NCBI RefSeq assembly: GCF_034424315.1
Contig: NZ_CP139972.1
Coordinates: 4,216,001 to 4,280,000 of the forward strand
Source: Chitinophaga sancti
Lineage (GTDB): Bacteria > Bacteroidota > Bacteroidia > Chitinophagales > Chitinophagaceae
Direction of reading: 5' to 3'
DNA: 64,000 nt
Part shown: positions 1-9,000 of the stretch, one piece after another
Numbering within the stretch: the stretch's first letter is position 1
Layout of the letters: every line of letters begins with the position of its first letter
Position numbers and translations under genes: made by a program
Notes under the pieces: model-generated
The model's input: the letters and a program-made list of their open reading frames with translations, nothing else
The model's database searches: none
Told to the model about the DNA's origin: nothing

Positions 1-558
1 CGGCAGATCATTATTCAATGCAGGATCCAGTCTGAAGTGAATCGTATCAGTTCTGTCTATTACCCAATTGCCTCCAGCTGCTACAGCATTGAAGATGCGT
101 AAACGGTAATAGTTTACTGTACTCCCATCTTCCTGCATGGTAAATCGTACCCTGTTGAGTCCCCGCTGTGCATAAGCTTCACTTACCTTTGGGCGAACCG
201 GTGTGCTGTCAGCCGCACTTACAGAGCCGAGGCCATTATTGGCAACCCGTATTGAATAATGACTACCGGTTTTCGCGACTGATCGTGATACGAAATATCC
301 ATACCCATTTATTACCCGGTATGTAGGAGCAGGCAATGTGATGCCATTTTCCTGGAGTACGACCGTAGCTGAATCCAATGGATCAAATGTATAATCAGTT
401 ACTTTTTTACTACTAGTCACCCGGATATAGATGAGACTGTCTGGCTGAATCAGGCTGTTTACAACAATCTTATTGCCTGTATAAGGAATTTCAATCCTCG
501 ACTCCTTGACACAGGAACTGAGAATAATTATAGTTAGAAAGATGAGTAGTTTTTGCAT
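1..558 (-). CDS. DUF4249-type lipoprotein, 3' part outside the window
   Basis: I translated this by hand from the ATG at 558; 186 codons stay open to the window edge, so the C-terminus is missing. The protein starts MQKLLIFLTIIILSSC, a lipoprotein signal with lipobox LSSC (Cys16), then a beta-rich region with stretches such as KIVVNSLIQPDSLIYIRVT that resemble DUF4249 proteins of Bacteroidetes. DUF4249 lipoproteins are usually encoded directly after a TonB-dependent receptor, and that is so here: the receptor stops 41 bases upstream on the same strand. The likely place is the outer membrane, as a partner of the receptor at 600-3209. The family assignment rests on the N-terminal half and the neighbourhood only; the biochemical role of the family is not known. 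Confidence 0.75.
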   Translation of the reverse strand, partial: MQKLLIFLTIIILSSCVKESRIEIPYTGNKIVVNSLIQPDSLIYIRVTSSKKVTDYTFDPLDSATVVLQENGITLPAPTYRVINGYGYFVSRSVAKTGSHYSIRVANNGLGSVSAADSTPVRPKVSEAYAQRGLNRVRFTMQEDGSTVNYYRLRIFNAVAAGGNWVIDRTDTIHFRLDPALNNDLP

Positions 559-599
559 TGAAATAAAAATTTAAATTTTGCTACGTTCAGCAACCAGCA

Positions 600-3209
600 C
601 TAAAACTTAATGGAAAATGTCACACTCGGCAGTATCGGCAGAATACTAATCTCCTGCAAATACCTTTTCTGATTCTGCTTATCCGTTACGATCGAATACA
701 AAAATGGATTAGCATGATTATATGCATTAAACAAACTAATCGTCCAGCTCCTGCTCCCCCACGACTTCTCCTTCGTATTCGTCGCACTCAGATCCAACCT
801 GTGAACCACACTCGATCTATATTGATTCCTGTTACTCAACTGATCCAACACCGGGAAACTACCTCCACCATCATAAGGAGAAGGATTATTCACCCCTTCA
901 TAACTCGCCACCGGCAATGTCAATGGCAGGCCGGAATTAAAATGCCAGTTAGCCGCCAACTCCCATCGCTTCCCAACCTGCTGCATCAGCATCACTTTAA
1001 TATCATGCCGTCCATCGTAGTTATAAGGATACCGTTCTCCACCATTCACATTCGGAAACCTTCTGTACGCCCACGAAAGCGTATAGCCAATCCACCCTCT
1101 CAGTTTCCCCTTTCTCTTCTCCAGCATCACCTCTCCGCCGTAACTCGTGCCTGTACCGGTCTCAACATGATCATCCCAATTCTTACTCGCTGAATTAAAG
1201 ATCTTGCTGTTATCCTTATACTCAATCACATTCCTCATACTCTTATAATACGCCTCCACCGAAAGGGAGTAACGCTGATCTTTCAGGATCTTATTCACAC
1301 CAAAAGTAAATTGCCTGGAAAACATCGGCCCCACCTTCTTCGTAGACGGTACCCACAGGTCCATCGGCAGACTCGCATTAGATTCACTCAGCACATGCAG
1401 ATACTGATTCATATGTGTAAAGCCTGCCATCAGCGTCCATCGGTTGGGTAACTGATACCTCACCTGCACCCTCGGCTGCAAAGAATAAAATAATTTCCCC
1501 TTCACCAGGAATCCTGAACTATGTAAGCCCATATTTACTCTCAATGCATCGGTAACTGTCCAGTCATCTTCTGCATACATCAATACTTCCCCGCCAACAG
1601 AGGTCGCCTGGTTATATGCCGTGTCTAACAAAGTTTTAGACTGTGAATAATCTTCGAATGCAGATACCCCCGGATTAAATTTGTGAATGATACCCCCCGC
1701 TCCAAATTTGAAAATATGATTCGGATCAGGAATAAATTCCGCATCAGTCCGCAACATCAGATCCTTCACCATTGAATAGTACTTGCCATACAGGTGAATG
1801 GAGTCCCTGCTTTTGGAAGGCTGATAATAATAATTGTAATCTATATTGAAGTAATACTGAGAATAATTGAGTGTCGTATTGACAAACAACTTCGGATTAA
1901 AAACATGGTTCCACCTCAAAGCAAAAGTATGATTCCCCCAGTTCAGCCTTGTCACCGTGCTTTCGTTAAAGGGATTAGCTGCGGTTGTGCTATCCGCATT
2001 ATTTTGCAAGGTGAGGCCAAGGTTATCATTTCCCACATAGCTACTAAAGTAAAGACGATCTTTCGGAGAAAAAATGTGATTTATTTTCAAATTCACATCA
2101 TGAAAAACAAGATTCACTTTGGTGCCCTTCTGCTTTTGAATTTCCTCATCAATATTATTCAGAATAGGTTCTAAAATAGACCTGCGGGCAGAAACCACAA
2201 AGGAGGTCTTATCTTTTTTAATAGGACCTTCTACCATTCCTCTCACAGCAATCACACCTGCAGATGCTTCGCCATGGTATTCTTTCATATCTCCATCTTT
2301 AGTGGAAATATCGATTACTGAAGACAACCTGCCGGCATACCTCGCAGGAAAACCACCCTTATAAAAGTCTGCACTTTTCACAATATCCGGGTTGAACACA
2401 GAGAACAAACCAAAGAGATGCGAAGAATTAAAAACCGGTGAACCATCTAACAAGATCAGGTTCTGATCAGAACCTCCACCTCTTACACTGGTCACAGTTC
2501 CACCATCTACACCACCAGATATACCTGGCAATGTGGCAATAGCCCGCATCACATCAGATTCTCCGAGCAGGCGTGGCATTGATTTTACATCAGCAGGCGA
2601 CACATGGAGCGCACTCATTTGGCGCTGGCCTTGCGCGGTATCCGAGACAGTGAATTCCCGCAGGCTATTGGAAGGCTGTAAGCCGACAATAACAAATGAC
2701 TTCCCTGTCATACAAAGCCGCTGTGAGAGATAACCGATATAACTTACACATAGACTAGCTGTATCTTTTGGAATCGTCAGACTAAAAAAGCCGAATTGAT
2801 TCGTGGTGGCACCTACCTGTTGTGAAGGGGAATAGATAGTAGCCCCAATGAGTCGTTCACCATTTCGCACGTCTTGTATATAACCACTGATAGTGATATT
2901 GGGATACTTTTTTACGGTAAGCACAATTTGTTCGCCGATACGGGCGAAGCGGATATCAAAGGGAGAAAAGAGTTCATCAAGGGCTCTTTTCAGGGGTTTA
3001 TCTTGAAAGTTGACTGTTACCCGGCGGGAAAGGTCTACGATTTCTCTGCTATAGGAGAAATGTATGCCGTACTGGGATTCCAGTTGTCCGCATATAACGG
3101 ATAGCGGCTGATTGTTTACAGTGACAGTGATCCGGGTATGCCAGTCCCAACCTAACACCTGCAAGGGAATGAGTAATATTCCCAGCAGCATTCTTCCGAG
3201 CAATGACAT
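600..3209 (-). CDS. TonB-dependent receptor with N-terminal STN signalling domain
   Basis: 869 aa. A signal peptide (about residues 1-20) is followed by an STN/secretin-like domain (about 28-100), a carboxypeptidase-regulatory-like beta-sandwich (about 105-185), a plug (about 205-310, with RGGGSDQNLILLDGSPVFN) and a long outer-membrane beta-barrel ending in an aromatic residue (TFSIKF). STN receptors pass a ligand signal to a FecR anti-sigma factor in the inner membrane. FecR and an ECF sigma factor lie just upstream on the same strand (3253-4377 and 4690-5193), so this is a transenvelope signalling unit that also imports a ligand. It is not a SusC protein: there is no SusD beside it, and a DUF4249 lipoprotein follows instead. 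The substrate cannot be read from the sequence. The ATG at 3209 gives a proper signal peptide. Confidence 0.9.
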   Translation of the reverse strand: MSLLGRMLLGILLIPLQVLGWDWHTRITVTVNNQPLSVICGQLESQYGIHFSYSREIVDLSRRVTVNFQDKPLKRALDELFSPFDIRFARIGEQIVLTVKKYPNITISGYIQDVRNGERLIGATIYSPSQQVGATTNQFGFFSLTIPKDTASLCVSYIGYLSQRLCMTGKSFVIVGLQPSNSLREFTVSDTAQGQRQMSALHVSPADVKSMPRLLGESDVMRAIATLPGISGGVDGGTVTSVRGGGSDQNLILLDGSPVFNSSHLFGLFSVFNPDIVKSADFYKGGFPARYAGRLSSVIDISTKDGDMKEYHGEASAGVIAVRGMVEGPIKKDKTSFVVSARRSILEPILNNIDEEIQKQKGTKVNLVFHDVNLKINHIFSPKDRLYFSSYVGNDNLGLTLQNNADSTTAANPFNESTVTRLNWGNHTFALRWNHVFNPKLFVNTTLNYSQYYFNIDYNYYYQPSKSRDSIHLYGKYYSMVKDLMLRTDAEFIPDPNHIFKFGAGGIIHKFNPGVSAFEDYSQSKTLLDTAYNQATSVGGEVLMYAEDDWTVTDALRVNMGLHSSGFLVKGKLFYSLQPRVQVRYQLPNRWTLMAGFTHMNQYLHVLSESNASLPMDLWVPSTKKVGPMFSRQFTFGVNKILKDQRYSLSVEAYYKSMRNVIEYKDNSKIFNSASKNWDDHVETGTGTSYGGEVMLEKRKGKLRGWIGYTLSWAYRRFPNVNGGERYPYNYDGRHDIKVMLMQQVGKRWELAANWHFNSGLPLTLPVASYEGVNNPSPYDGGGSFPVLDQLSNRNQYRSSVVHRLDLSATNTKEKSWGSRSWTISLFNAYNHANPFLYSIVTDKQNQKRYLQEISILPILPSVTFSIKF

Positions 3210-3252
3210 AGCTTGAATTAAAAATTGGCGTTTGCCTTCTTGATTGAAATAG

Positions 3253-4377
3253 TTATTCCTGCCTCCTCAACTCATAATCATCACCTTTTATAATGACATT
3301 TGCATTCGATAAATAAGCAATACCTTCCAGTACATTCTGCACAGATTCTCCTGTATAATTCGCTGTAACCGGTAACCCCATCAGATCAGCATCAGCACTT
3401 ACATTAACATGATACAACACATTAATGGTCTGCAACACTTCGCGCAAAGGCGTATCCTTAAACACGATAGCCTGTGTGGCAGCATCTTTAATATGTGCGC
3501 CTACCTGGTACTGTTGTTTACTGCTGTCTTCTTCCAGCAACATCCCAGCGGTCAAAATTACACTATCCCGCTCCCTGCTAACTTTAATTTTTCCTGAATT
3601 GATAAAAACCCGCAACTGATGGCTGTTATCCACACTAAACCGGGTACCCAGCACAGTAATAGCCTGGTTTCCGAGGTCTATAATAAACGGATGTGCAGCA
3701 TCAGTAGTTACATCAAATTCAGCTTTTCCTTTCAAGATAACTTTACGGTTTTTCTTTCCAAAACCAGGAAGCACCTGTAGCTGAGCGGCGGGATCCAGCC
3801 GGACACTGGAGCCATCATCCAGTTTGACCAGCTGGGCGCCGTTATAGTTGATTTGCCTTTCGCTTTGATGGATAAAGAACCAGAGGACTGCGCTGATCAA
3901 GAGGAGGATGGAAGCGGCAGCTAGCCAACGGGTGAGTTTGAAAGAGCGGTTAGCTCCTTTATGAACTAAACGCTCATCCCGCTCATTAAAATAGCCCACG
4001 TCGTTCAAATCACCCTCCTCGTTCAAATCTCTCAATTCATCCAGTTCTCTCTCTTCATCTAATTCACCCTCTTTTTCAAATACACCCGCTTCATTCGATT
4101 CACCCACTTCATATATTCCAATTCCAGCTCGCCCCCCCATACCTTCATCTATCCTGCTACTCAATAATCGCCATGCCGTCTCCGTATCCATTGCCCCCTG
4201 AACCGCCTGTTCAGCAGCTGTACGCAACAACTTATCCAGAGAAGCCAGCAATACCGGGTGCTCAGGATTAGCCCGAAGCCAGGTATTTACCCATTGCTGC
4301 TCATTGCTATCCGCTTCATTCAGCAGATACTTGCATAGGAGGGTATATAATGCCTCATCTGGTGTAAGCATAGTCAT
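3253..4377 (-). CDS. FecR-family anti-sigma factor with a hexapeptide-repeat insert
   Basis: 374 aa, inner-membrane anti-sigma regulator. The N-terminal cytoplasmic part (1-80) has the LLCKYLLNEADSNEQQWVNTW pattern of FecR N-domains. A single membrane helix lies at about 149-169 (LAAASILLLISAVLWFF). The periplasmic FecR domain follows (about 185-300: VKLDDGSSVRLDPAAQL, GTRFSV), then a secretin/TonB short-N-terminal-like tail (about 310-374). Between cytoplasmic domain and helix, residues 92-139 form an acidic six-residue tandem repeat (units such as GELDEE, RELDEL, RDLNEE, GDLNDV), which I do not know from FecR proteins. The gene sits between its sigma factor (4690-5193) and its STN receptor (600-3209). 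The 312-base gap to the sigma gene is unusually wide for such a pair. Confidence 0.9.
   Translation of the reverse strand: MTMLTPDEALYTLLCKYLLNEADSNEQQWVNTWLRANPEHPVLLASLDKLLRTAAEQAVQGAMDTETAWRLLSSRIDEGMGGRAGIGIYEVGESNEAGVFEKEGELDEERELDELRDLNEEGDLNDVGYFNERDERLVHKGANRSFKLTRWLAAASILLLISAVLWFFIHQSERQINYNGAQLVKLDDGSSVRLDPAAQLQVLPGFGKKNRKVILKGKAEFDVTTDAAHPFIIDLGNQAITVLGTRFSVDNSHQLRVFINSGKIKVSRERDSVILTAGMLLEEDSSKQQYQVGAHIKDAATQAIVFKDTPLREVLQTINVLYHVNVSADADLMGLPVTANYTGESVQNVLEGIAYLSNANVIIKGDDYELRRQE
3961..4104 (-). repeat. 18-bp minisatellite, about 8 imperfect units, inside fecR
   Basis: Eight consecutive 18-base units encode GESNEA, GVFEKE, GELDEE, RELDEL, RDLNEE, GDLNDV, GYFNER and DERLVH. The frame is kept because each unit is six codons. 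On the plus strand the period shows as recurring ttcaaat/ttcatc and caccc blocks. Copy-number change would alter linker length between the cytoplasmic domain and the membrane helix without a frameshift. Confidence 0.8.
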
Positions 4378-4689
4378 GTACAGTTAGTAGATTTACAGAT
4401 TCGCCGGGCAAAAATAAGGATTGCCGGTTTGATAAAGGACGCCTGCAAAGGAGGGAGGCCCCTATTGAACTGGAAAATTTTATCCCCGGGGCCGGGAAAA
4501 TGGGAAAGCCCTGAACGGGAAACTTAAAAAAAGAGGAAAACCTATATACCTGGAAGCAGAAAACGCTTTAAAACCTGCCAAGAAGAATCCTAACGAAAGA
4601 ATCCTAAAAATAAAATCCTACTCAAAAAACCTAAGAAAGGAAACACTCCTAAAACAAGCACCTCAAATCATTATAAAACCCCACCAATC
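4378..4689. other. Intergenic gap between sigma and fecR genes
   Basis: 312 bases without a gene. It holds a stem GGCCCC (4457-4462) / GGGGCC (4488-4493) and, on the side next to the sigma gene (about 4585-4690), an A-rich stretch in which aatcctaa-like words recur. No clear Bacteroidetes -7 box was seen in either direction. Confidence 0.5.
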
Positions 4690-5193
4690 CTACAAAAACA
4701 TCCCCAAATACTCCTTCAATTCTTTATGCATATGCTTCAGCGCCTTCCCCATTTGATTCTCAACAGTCTTCACCGAAATATTCATCAGCACCGCAATTTC
4801 CGCATATTTCAACTGCTGCTGCCTGCTCAGCACAAATACCTCCCTACACCGCTCGGGCAATTTCTCCAACGCCTGCTGATACATCTTTTCCAGCTCCCAG
4901 GCCTGGGAAACCGTTACTGACGGGGCTAATTCATACCCAGCCCCCTGCTCTTTTTCATTCCTAACAGTATCTTTCCGCCAATTACTAATCGCCGTATTCC
5001 GGATAGCCGCAAAAAGATAAGACTTCACCATCCCTGTAATATCTACACTCTCCCGTTTCTCCCAAAGCTTAAGAAAAACCTGCTGTACGACCTCTTCCCC
5101 CTCATGAACATCCCCGGTATAATGCACAGCAAAAGCCACGCACTGTGCATGGTACTCCTTAAAAATGGCTTCAAATGTGTGGCGGTCTAGCAT
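4690..5193 (-). CDS. ECF RNA polymerase sigma factor
   Basis: 167 aa, the usual length for the FecI-like sigma-70 family of Bacteroidetes. Region 2 spans about residues 7-75 (EEVVQQVFLKLWEKR, SYLFAAIRNTAISNWRK), and region 4 about 112-163 (LPERCREVFVLSR, YAEIAVLMNISVKTVENQM helix-turn-helix). It directs RNA polymerase to target promoters when released by its FecR. Same strand and order as FecR (3253-4377) and the STN receptor (600-3209), so receptor occupancy most likely controls it. A near-match to the Bacteroidetes -7 box, ATATTTTG, lies just upstream of the ATG at 5193. Confidence 0.93.
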   Translation of the reverse strand: MLDRHTFEAIFKEYHAQCVAFAVHYTGDVHEGEEVVQQVFLKLWEKRESVDITGMVKSYLFAAIRNTAISNWRKDTVRNEKEQGAGYELAPSVTVSQAWELEKMYQQALEKLPERCREVFVLSRQQQLKYAEIAVLMNISVKTVENQMGKALKHMHKELKEYLGMFL

Positions 5194-5286
5194 GATATCG
5201 GTTACAAAATATGACTCATTTTAATTTTAAAGCGGGCCGCAGCGTATTACTCACAATACAGGCTAGTGTCCAAAACCCAGTTTGGT

Positions 5287-5501
5287 ATTCCTGTAATTGG
5301 CCAATCCTACCATTTCCAACCCAGGCATTACTCCCAATCCAAGCCATTACCCCAACATCAGTAAATACTCCCAACGAAGACTATGATTACTAACTCCAGA
5401 CCATAATTCCTGTGGCTAGCCAATCCTCCGCAAGCTACCAATGCCAACCCTCACATTACTCCTAATCCAAGCCATTACCCTAACCTCAACAATACCCCTC
5501 A
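5287..5501. repeat. Imperfect direct duplication (about 90 bp, two copies)
   Basis: Copy one at about 5287-5373 and copy two at about 5405-5501. Shared words in the same order: attcctgt, gccaatcct (ggccaatcct in copy one), cattactc, aatccaagccattaccc, then caac and atactccca/atacccctca. The longest shared word is 17 bases. The spacing and order are conserved with small insertions, which is what an old tandem duplication would leave. Confidence 0.6.
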
Positions 5502-5698
5502 ACTCCTATAACCAGCCGTCGCCCACCAATACCTCCTGACACCATAAGTATCACCAATCATCAGCAGCTATTTTGGTAATTAAAATGTAAAATGATTCAA
5601 TACCTGGCTACAAAAATAGTATTCCGGAATGAAGATCAATGCAATTATAAATAATAAAAGTTTCATTGTGACAACACGGAAATGACGAGGATCTCTCT

Positions 5699-5727
5699 TT
5701 TGCTTTTCTGGTTTAACATTATCTTTG
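5699..5727 (+). promoter_or_regulatory. Bacteroidetes-type promoter of pyrD
   Basis: TTTG at 5699-5702 and TATCTTTG at 5720-5727 (TAnnTTTG) with a 17-base spacer. Transcription would begin a few bases further on, at or next to the pyrD ATG at 5734, so the transcript may be leaderless. Confidence 0.6.
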
Positions 5728-5733
5728 TGCCGC

Positions 5734-6762
5734 ATGTATAATTTAATCAAAAAGGTGTTTTTCCGTTTTCCGCCGGAAAAAATCCACTATCAGGTAATGA
5801 AAGGCCTGCATATTTTGCACGCCATACCACTGGGCAAACAGATTCTCCATTCATTTTGTATGTCTAAAAAGACCGGGCTGGAACGGACTTTATGGGGATT
5901 AACCTTCAAGAATCCCGTAGGCTTAGCGGCCGGATTCGACAAGGATGCGAAGTATACGGATGAACTGGCTAGTCTTGGATTTGGATTTGTGGAGATTGGC
6001 ACTGTTACACCGGTGGCTCAGCCGGGTAACGACCAGCCTCGTTTGTTCCGCTTGCCTACAGATAAGGCGCTGATCAACAGGATGGGATTTAATAATGGTG
6101 GGGCTGTGCCTGCGGCAAAGCGGTTGCAGAAGCGGAAGTCAGATATCATTATCGGGGGCAATATCGGGAAAAACAAGATCACTCCCAATGAAGAGGCAAT
6201 TAGTGATTATGAAAAATGCTTCCAGGCCTTGTTCGATGTGGTGGATTACTTTGTAGTCAATGTAAGTTCACCCAATACCCCAAATCTGCGTGCGTTGCAG
6301 GAAAAGGAACCATTGAAACAGTTACTGCATCATTTGCAGATGCTGAATGAACAGAAGGCAAAGCCGAAACCAATCCTGTTAAAAATAGCACCAGATCTGA
6401 CCGATAGTCAACTGGATGATATTATTGAAATTGTGACAGAGACGAAGTTGGCCGGGCTTGTGGCTACAAATACAACAATCAGCCGGGAAGGTTTACAAAC
6501 ACCTGCAAGCGAAGTGGAAGCGATGGGCGCAGGTGGATTGAGTGGCTTGCCAGTGAAAGATAAGGCGACAGCTGTGATTAAGTATATTTCCCAGAAGACA
6601 AAAGGCAGTATGCCAATTATCGCGGTAGGAGGGATTTTTACAGCAGCAGATGCACAGGAGAAATTGGATGCGGGGGCAAGTTTGGTACAGGTGTACACCG
6701 GGTTTATTTACGAGGGGCCAACGATTGCGAAGAAGATATGTGATGGGTTGAAAAAAGGATAA
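5734..6762 (+). CDS. pyrD: Dihydroorotate dehydrogenase (quinone), class 2
   Basis: 342 aa from the ATG at 5734. The enzyme oxidises dihydroorotate to orotate in pyrimidine synthesis, using FMN and the quinone pool at the inner membrane. Visible features: N-terminal amphipathic membrane helix ([20 protein letters not shown]), the FMN-binding start [13 protein letters not shown], the active-site stretch [12 protein letters not shown] in which Ser serves as catalytic base (the class 2 mark), [15 protein letters not shown] and the phosphate site [11 protein letters not shown] near the C-terminus. A TTG at 5725 is in frame but lies inside the -7 promoter box, so ATG 5734 is preferred; it also matches the MY start of other class 2 enzymes. 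It stands alone and ends at a strong bidirectional terminator. Confidence 0.96.
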   Translation: MYNLIKKVFFRFPPEKIHYQVMKGLHILHAIPLGKQILHSFCMSKKTGLERTLWGLTFKNPVGLAAGFDKDAKYTDELASLGFGFVEIGTVTPVAQPGNDQPRLFRLPTDKALINRMGFNNGGAVPAAKRLQKRKSDIIIGGNIGKNKITPNEEAISDYEKCFQALFDVVDYFVVNVSSPNTPNLRALQEKEPLKQLLHHLQMLNEQKAKPKPILLKIAPDLTDSQLDDIIEIVTETKLAGLVATNTTISREGLQTPASEVEAMGAGGLSGLPVKDKATAVIKYISQKTKGSMPIIAVGGIFTAADAQEKLDAGASLVQVYTGFIYEGPTIAKKICDGLKKG

Positions 6763-6772
6763 GTTGTAATAA

Positions 6773-6820
6773 AGAGATATTAAAAGGCTGTTCTGATTAG
6801 AACAGCCTTTTAATATCTCT
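6773..6820. terminator. Bidirectional intrinsic terminator between pyrD and GH127 gene
   Basis: A perfect inverted repeat with 22-base arms (6773-6794 and 6799-6820) and loop gatt. The GC core GGCTGTTCT/AGAACAGCC is flanked by AAAA and TTTT, so it can stop transcripts from both convergent genes. Confidence 0.9.
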
Positions 6821-6841
6821 CTCAAATCGATTCTAATATTC

Positions 6842-8830
6842 TCACCTCAAACTCACCCCTCTCACCTTCTCCAAAAACCAAACACTCATCTCCCCCTCTC
6901 CTCTATTCGCCCAACTATAATAAGGTATCAACGTCACCCCCTGCGTAACTGTCTCCACCCCACTCTCCCTCACCTCCACTCTCTTCCCCTCTCCCTTCAA
7001 CACCACCACTCCATTCAACATACCCTCCTTCACCACTTCCCACTTATCCCCCAACCCAAACAAATCACTCACCTGCCCCGCATTATCCTTCCACTCCGCA
7101 CAATACACCAACGGCCCCCTTTGTATCGCCACCTTCCCCACATCATCCACCAACCTACCATCCGCAACCACCTCCTTCACCTTCATCGGCAAATTCATCG
7201 TCACCACATCCCCCTTCTTCCACATCCTGTTCAACACCGCATACCCCTTCTCCATCTTATAAGGCACCGCCTGGCCATTCACATACACCACCACAGCATC
7301 CGCCGTCGTATCCCTAAACTTATATAATCCATCCGGTATCGCCTCTCCCCTCACCCATCCAGGTACCCTCACATACAACTCAAACGCCGCCGCCTTCACC
7401 GGATCCACCTTCAATGATATATTCCCCTCCCACGGATATGCATGCTGCTGCGTAAGCACCACATCACTATTATTCACCTTCAAATTCGCCGTACTATTAA
7501 TAAACAAATTCACATACAATTTACTCCCATTTTGCCCATACATATACCCCGGTACTGAAGGCAAAAAACGAACTAAATTAGTCGGACAACAAGAACACTC
7601 AAACCACCCTGACCGAGACCGCTCCAAACTCCCATGCTTAAAATCATCCGTTACCTGCATCGCATTCGTATAAAAAAACGATTTCCCATCCAATCCCAAC
7701 CCGGATATCAACCCATTATACATCACCTTCTCCAACAAATCAACATACTTAGCATCCCCATGCAACAAAAACATCCTTTCATTCCAAAACGCATTCCCGA
7801 TCGCCGCACAAGTCTCATTATAAGCCGTCGCATTCGGCAACTCATAATCCTCCCCAAACCGTTCCCCATCCGGCACCGCACCTATTCCCCCCTGCACATA
7901 AATCTTCTTCCCTGTCATATTATTCCATATCCTGTCTATCGCCGCCAAATAAGCCGTATCCCCATCTATCGCCGCTATATCCGCCATCGCTGCATACAAA
8001 TACATGGCACGCACCGCATGCCCTTCCGCCTCATCCTGCGCCGTCACCGGCTTATCATCCTGCCAGTACTTCCCATTTTGCCACTCACTCTTACTCTCCT
8101 TATTATATCCACGCTTCCCCCTCTCATCTATAAAAAACTTAGCCAGGGCTAAATAATCCTTACGCCCCGTTATCCTGTACAGCTTCACCAATCCCATTTC
8201 TACCACCTCATGCCCCGGTGCCACTCCCCTCTTCCCCGGCCCAAATGTCTTCACCAGCAAATCCGCATTCTTCAACGCGATATCCAAAAAATTACGCTTC
8301 CCCGTTGCCAGGAAATGCGCACTCGCCGCCTCAAACAAATGCCCTGAATTATACAACTCATGACTCATCACATGCTCATTTACCCAACGTTCCGGTCCCG
8401 CCCACTCTGGTGGATGCAAAGGATCTATCGTCCTCGCCGTATACAAATAACCATCCGGCTCCTGTGCCTTCGCCACTATCCCTATCAGCGAATCCACATA
8501 TTGATCCATCTTCTTATCCGGTGTCACGGCCATCGAAAACGAGGCCCCTTCTATCGTCTTATAAATATCCGTATCATCAAATGTGAACTTCGTACAAAAC
8601 TTCCCCGAATGCGCTGCCGCCATCTCAAAATTCTTCACCCTGCCGGTATTCTCACACCGCGCAAACGACGCTGGAATCGTCACATTATGATTCACCTGAA
8701 TCCGCGGCAACCAAAAATTGTCCGCTAATTTCACCGCCGTGAAATTCACTGCCCTGATAGGGTAATCCGCCTGTTGTGCAGATAAGTTAACTGAATAGAA
8801 TAGTGATAATGATAAAAATAATCGCTTCAT
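6842..8830 (-). CDS. Glycoside hydrolase family 127, beta-L-arabinofuranosidase type
   Basis: 662 aa with a signal peptide (1-18, cleavage near NLSAQQ), so periplasmic or exported. GH127 enzymes release L-arabinofuranose from beta-linked arabino-oligosaccharides with a zinc-bound cysteine nucleophile. In the Bifidobacterium enzyme HypBA1 the zinc is held by Glu, Cys, Cys, Cys; here the matching residues appear to be Glu339 and Cys341 (AYNETCAAIGN) and Cys414-Cys415 (FECSCCPTNLVRF). The acid/base Glu is expected in GERFGEDYELPN (about 322-333). The C-terminal part is a beta-sandwich. The gene follows susD (9001-10611) on the same strand after 170 bases, so it is the enzyme of this utilisation locus. 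The 3' part uses G-ending codons very heavily. Confidence 0.9.
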   Translation of the reverse strand: MKRLFLSLSLFYSVNLSAQQADYPIRAVNFTAVKLADNFWLPRIQVNHNVTIPASFARCENTGRVKNFEMAAAHSGKFCTKFTFDDTDIYKTIEGASFSMAVTPDKKMDQYVDSLIGIVAKAQEPDGYLYTARTIDPLHPPEWAGPERWVNEHVMSHELYNSGHLFEAASAHFLATGKRNFLDIALKNADLLVKTFGPGKRGVAPGHEVVEMGLVKLYRITGRKDYLALAKFFIDERGKRGYNKESKSEWQNGKYWQDDKPVTAQDEAEGHAVRAMYLYAAMADIAAIDGDTAYLAAIDRIWNNMTGKKIYVQGGIGAVPDGERFGEDYELPNATAYNETCAAIGNAFWNERMFLLHGDAKYVDLLEKVMYNGLISGLGLDGKSFFYTNAMQVTDDFKHGSLERSRSGWFECSCCPTNLVRFLPSVPGYMYGQNGSKLYVNLFINSTANLKVNNSDVVLTQQHAYPWEGNISLKVDPVKAAAFELYVRVPGWVRGEAIPDGLYKFRDTTADAVVVYVNGQAVPYKMEKGYAVLNRMWKKGDVVTMNLPMKVKEVVADGRLVDDVGKVAIQRGPLVYCAEWKDNAGQVSDLFGLGDKWEVVKEGMLNGVVVLKGEGKRVEVRESGVETVTQGVTLIPYYSWANRGEGEMSVWFLEKVRGVSLR

Positions 8831-9000
8831 AATCGTGCATGTTTATAACCGAAAGAAAAGGGCCGTAGCCCTTCTCTAAATAGACCTTTAACAAAAATCA
8901 ATCTACAAAAGAACCCTCTTTAAAAACAGATCTGCCCCAAAAAGACAAGACCTTCTTTTATAAATTTATCGCCTAAAGAGCTCCCTTTTAAAACCTCAAA

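Larger units (their letters stand above)
5194..5733. other. Intergenic region with a duplicated C-rich block
   Basis: 540 bases between the divergent sigma and pyrD genes. The part at 5287-5501 is poor in G on the plus strand and contains an imperfect duplication, listed separately. The right end (5699-5727) carries the pyrD promoter. No convincing reading frame was found. Confidence 0.5.

Noticed and set aside
7121..8728. His- and Arg-rich plus-strand frames opposite the GH127 gene
   Set aside because: They come from the pyrimidine-rich strand of a G-biased gene and have no start context or family.
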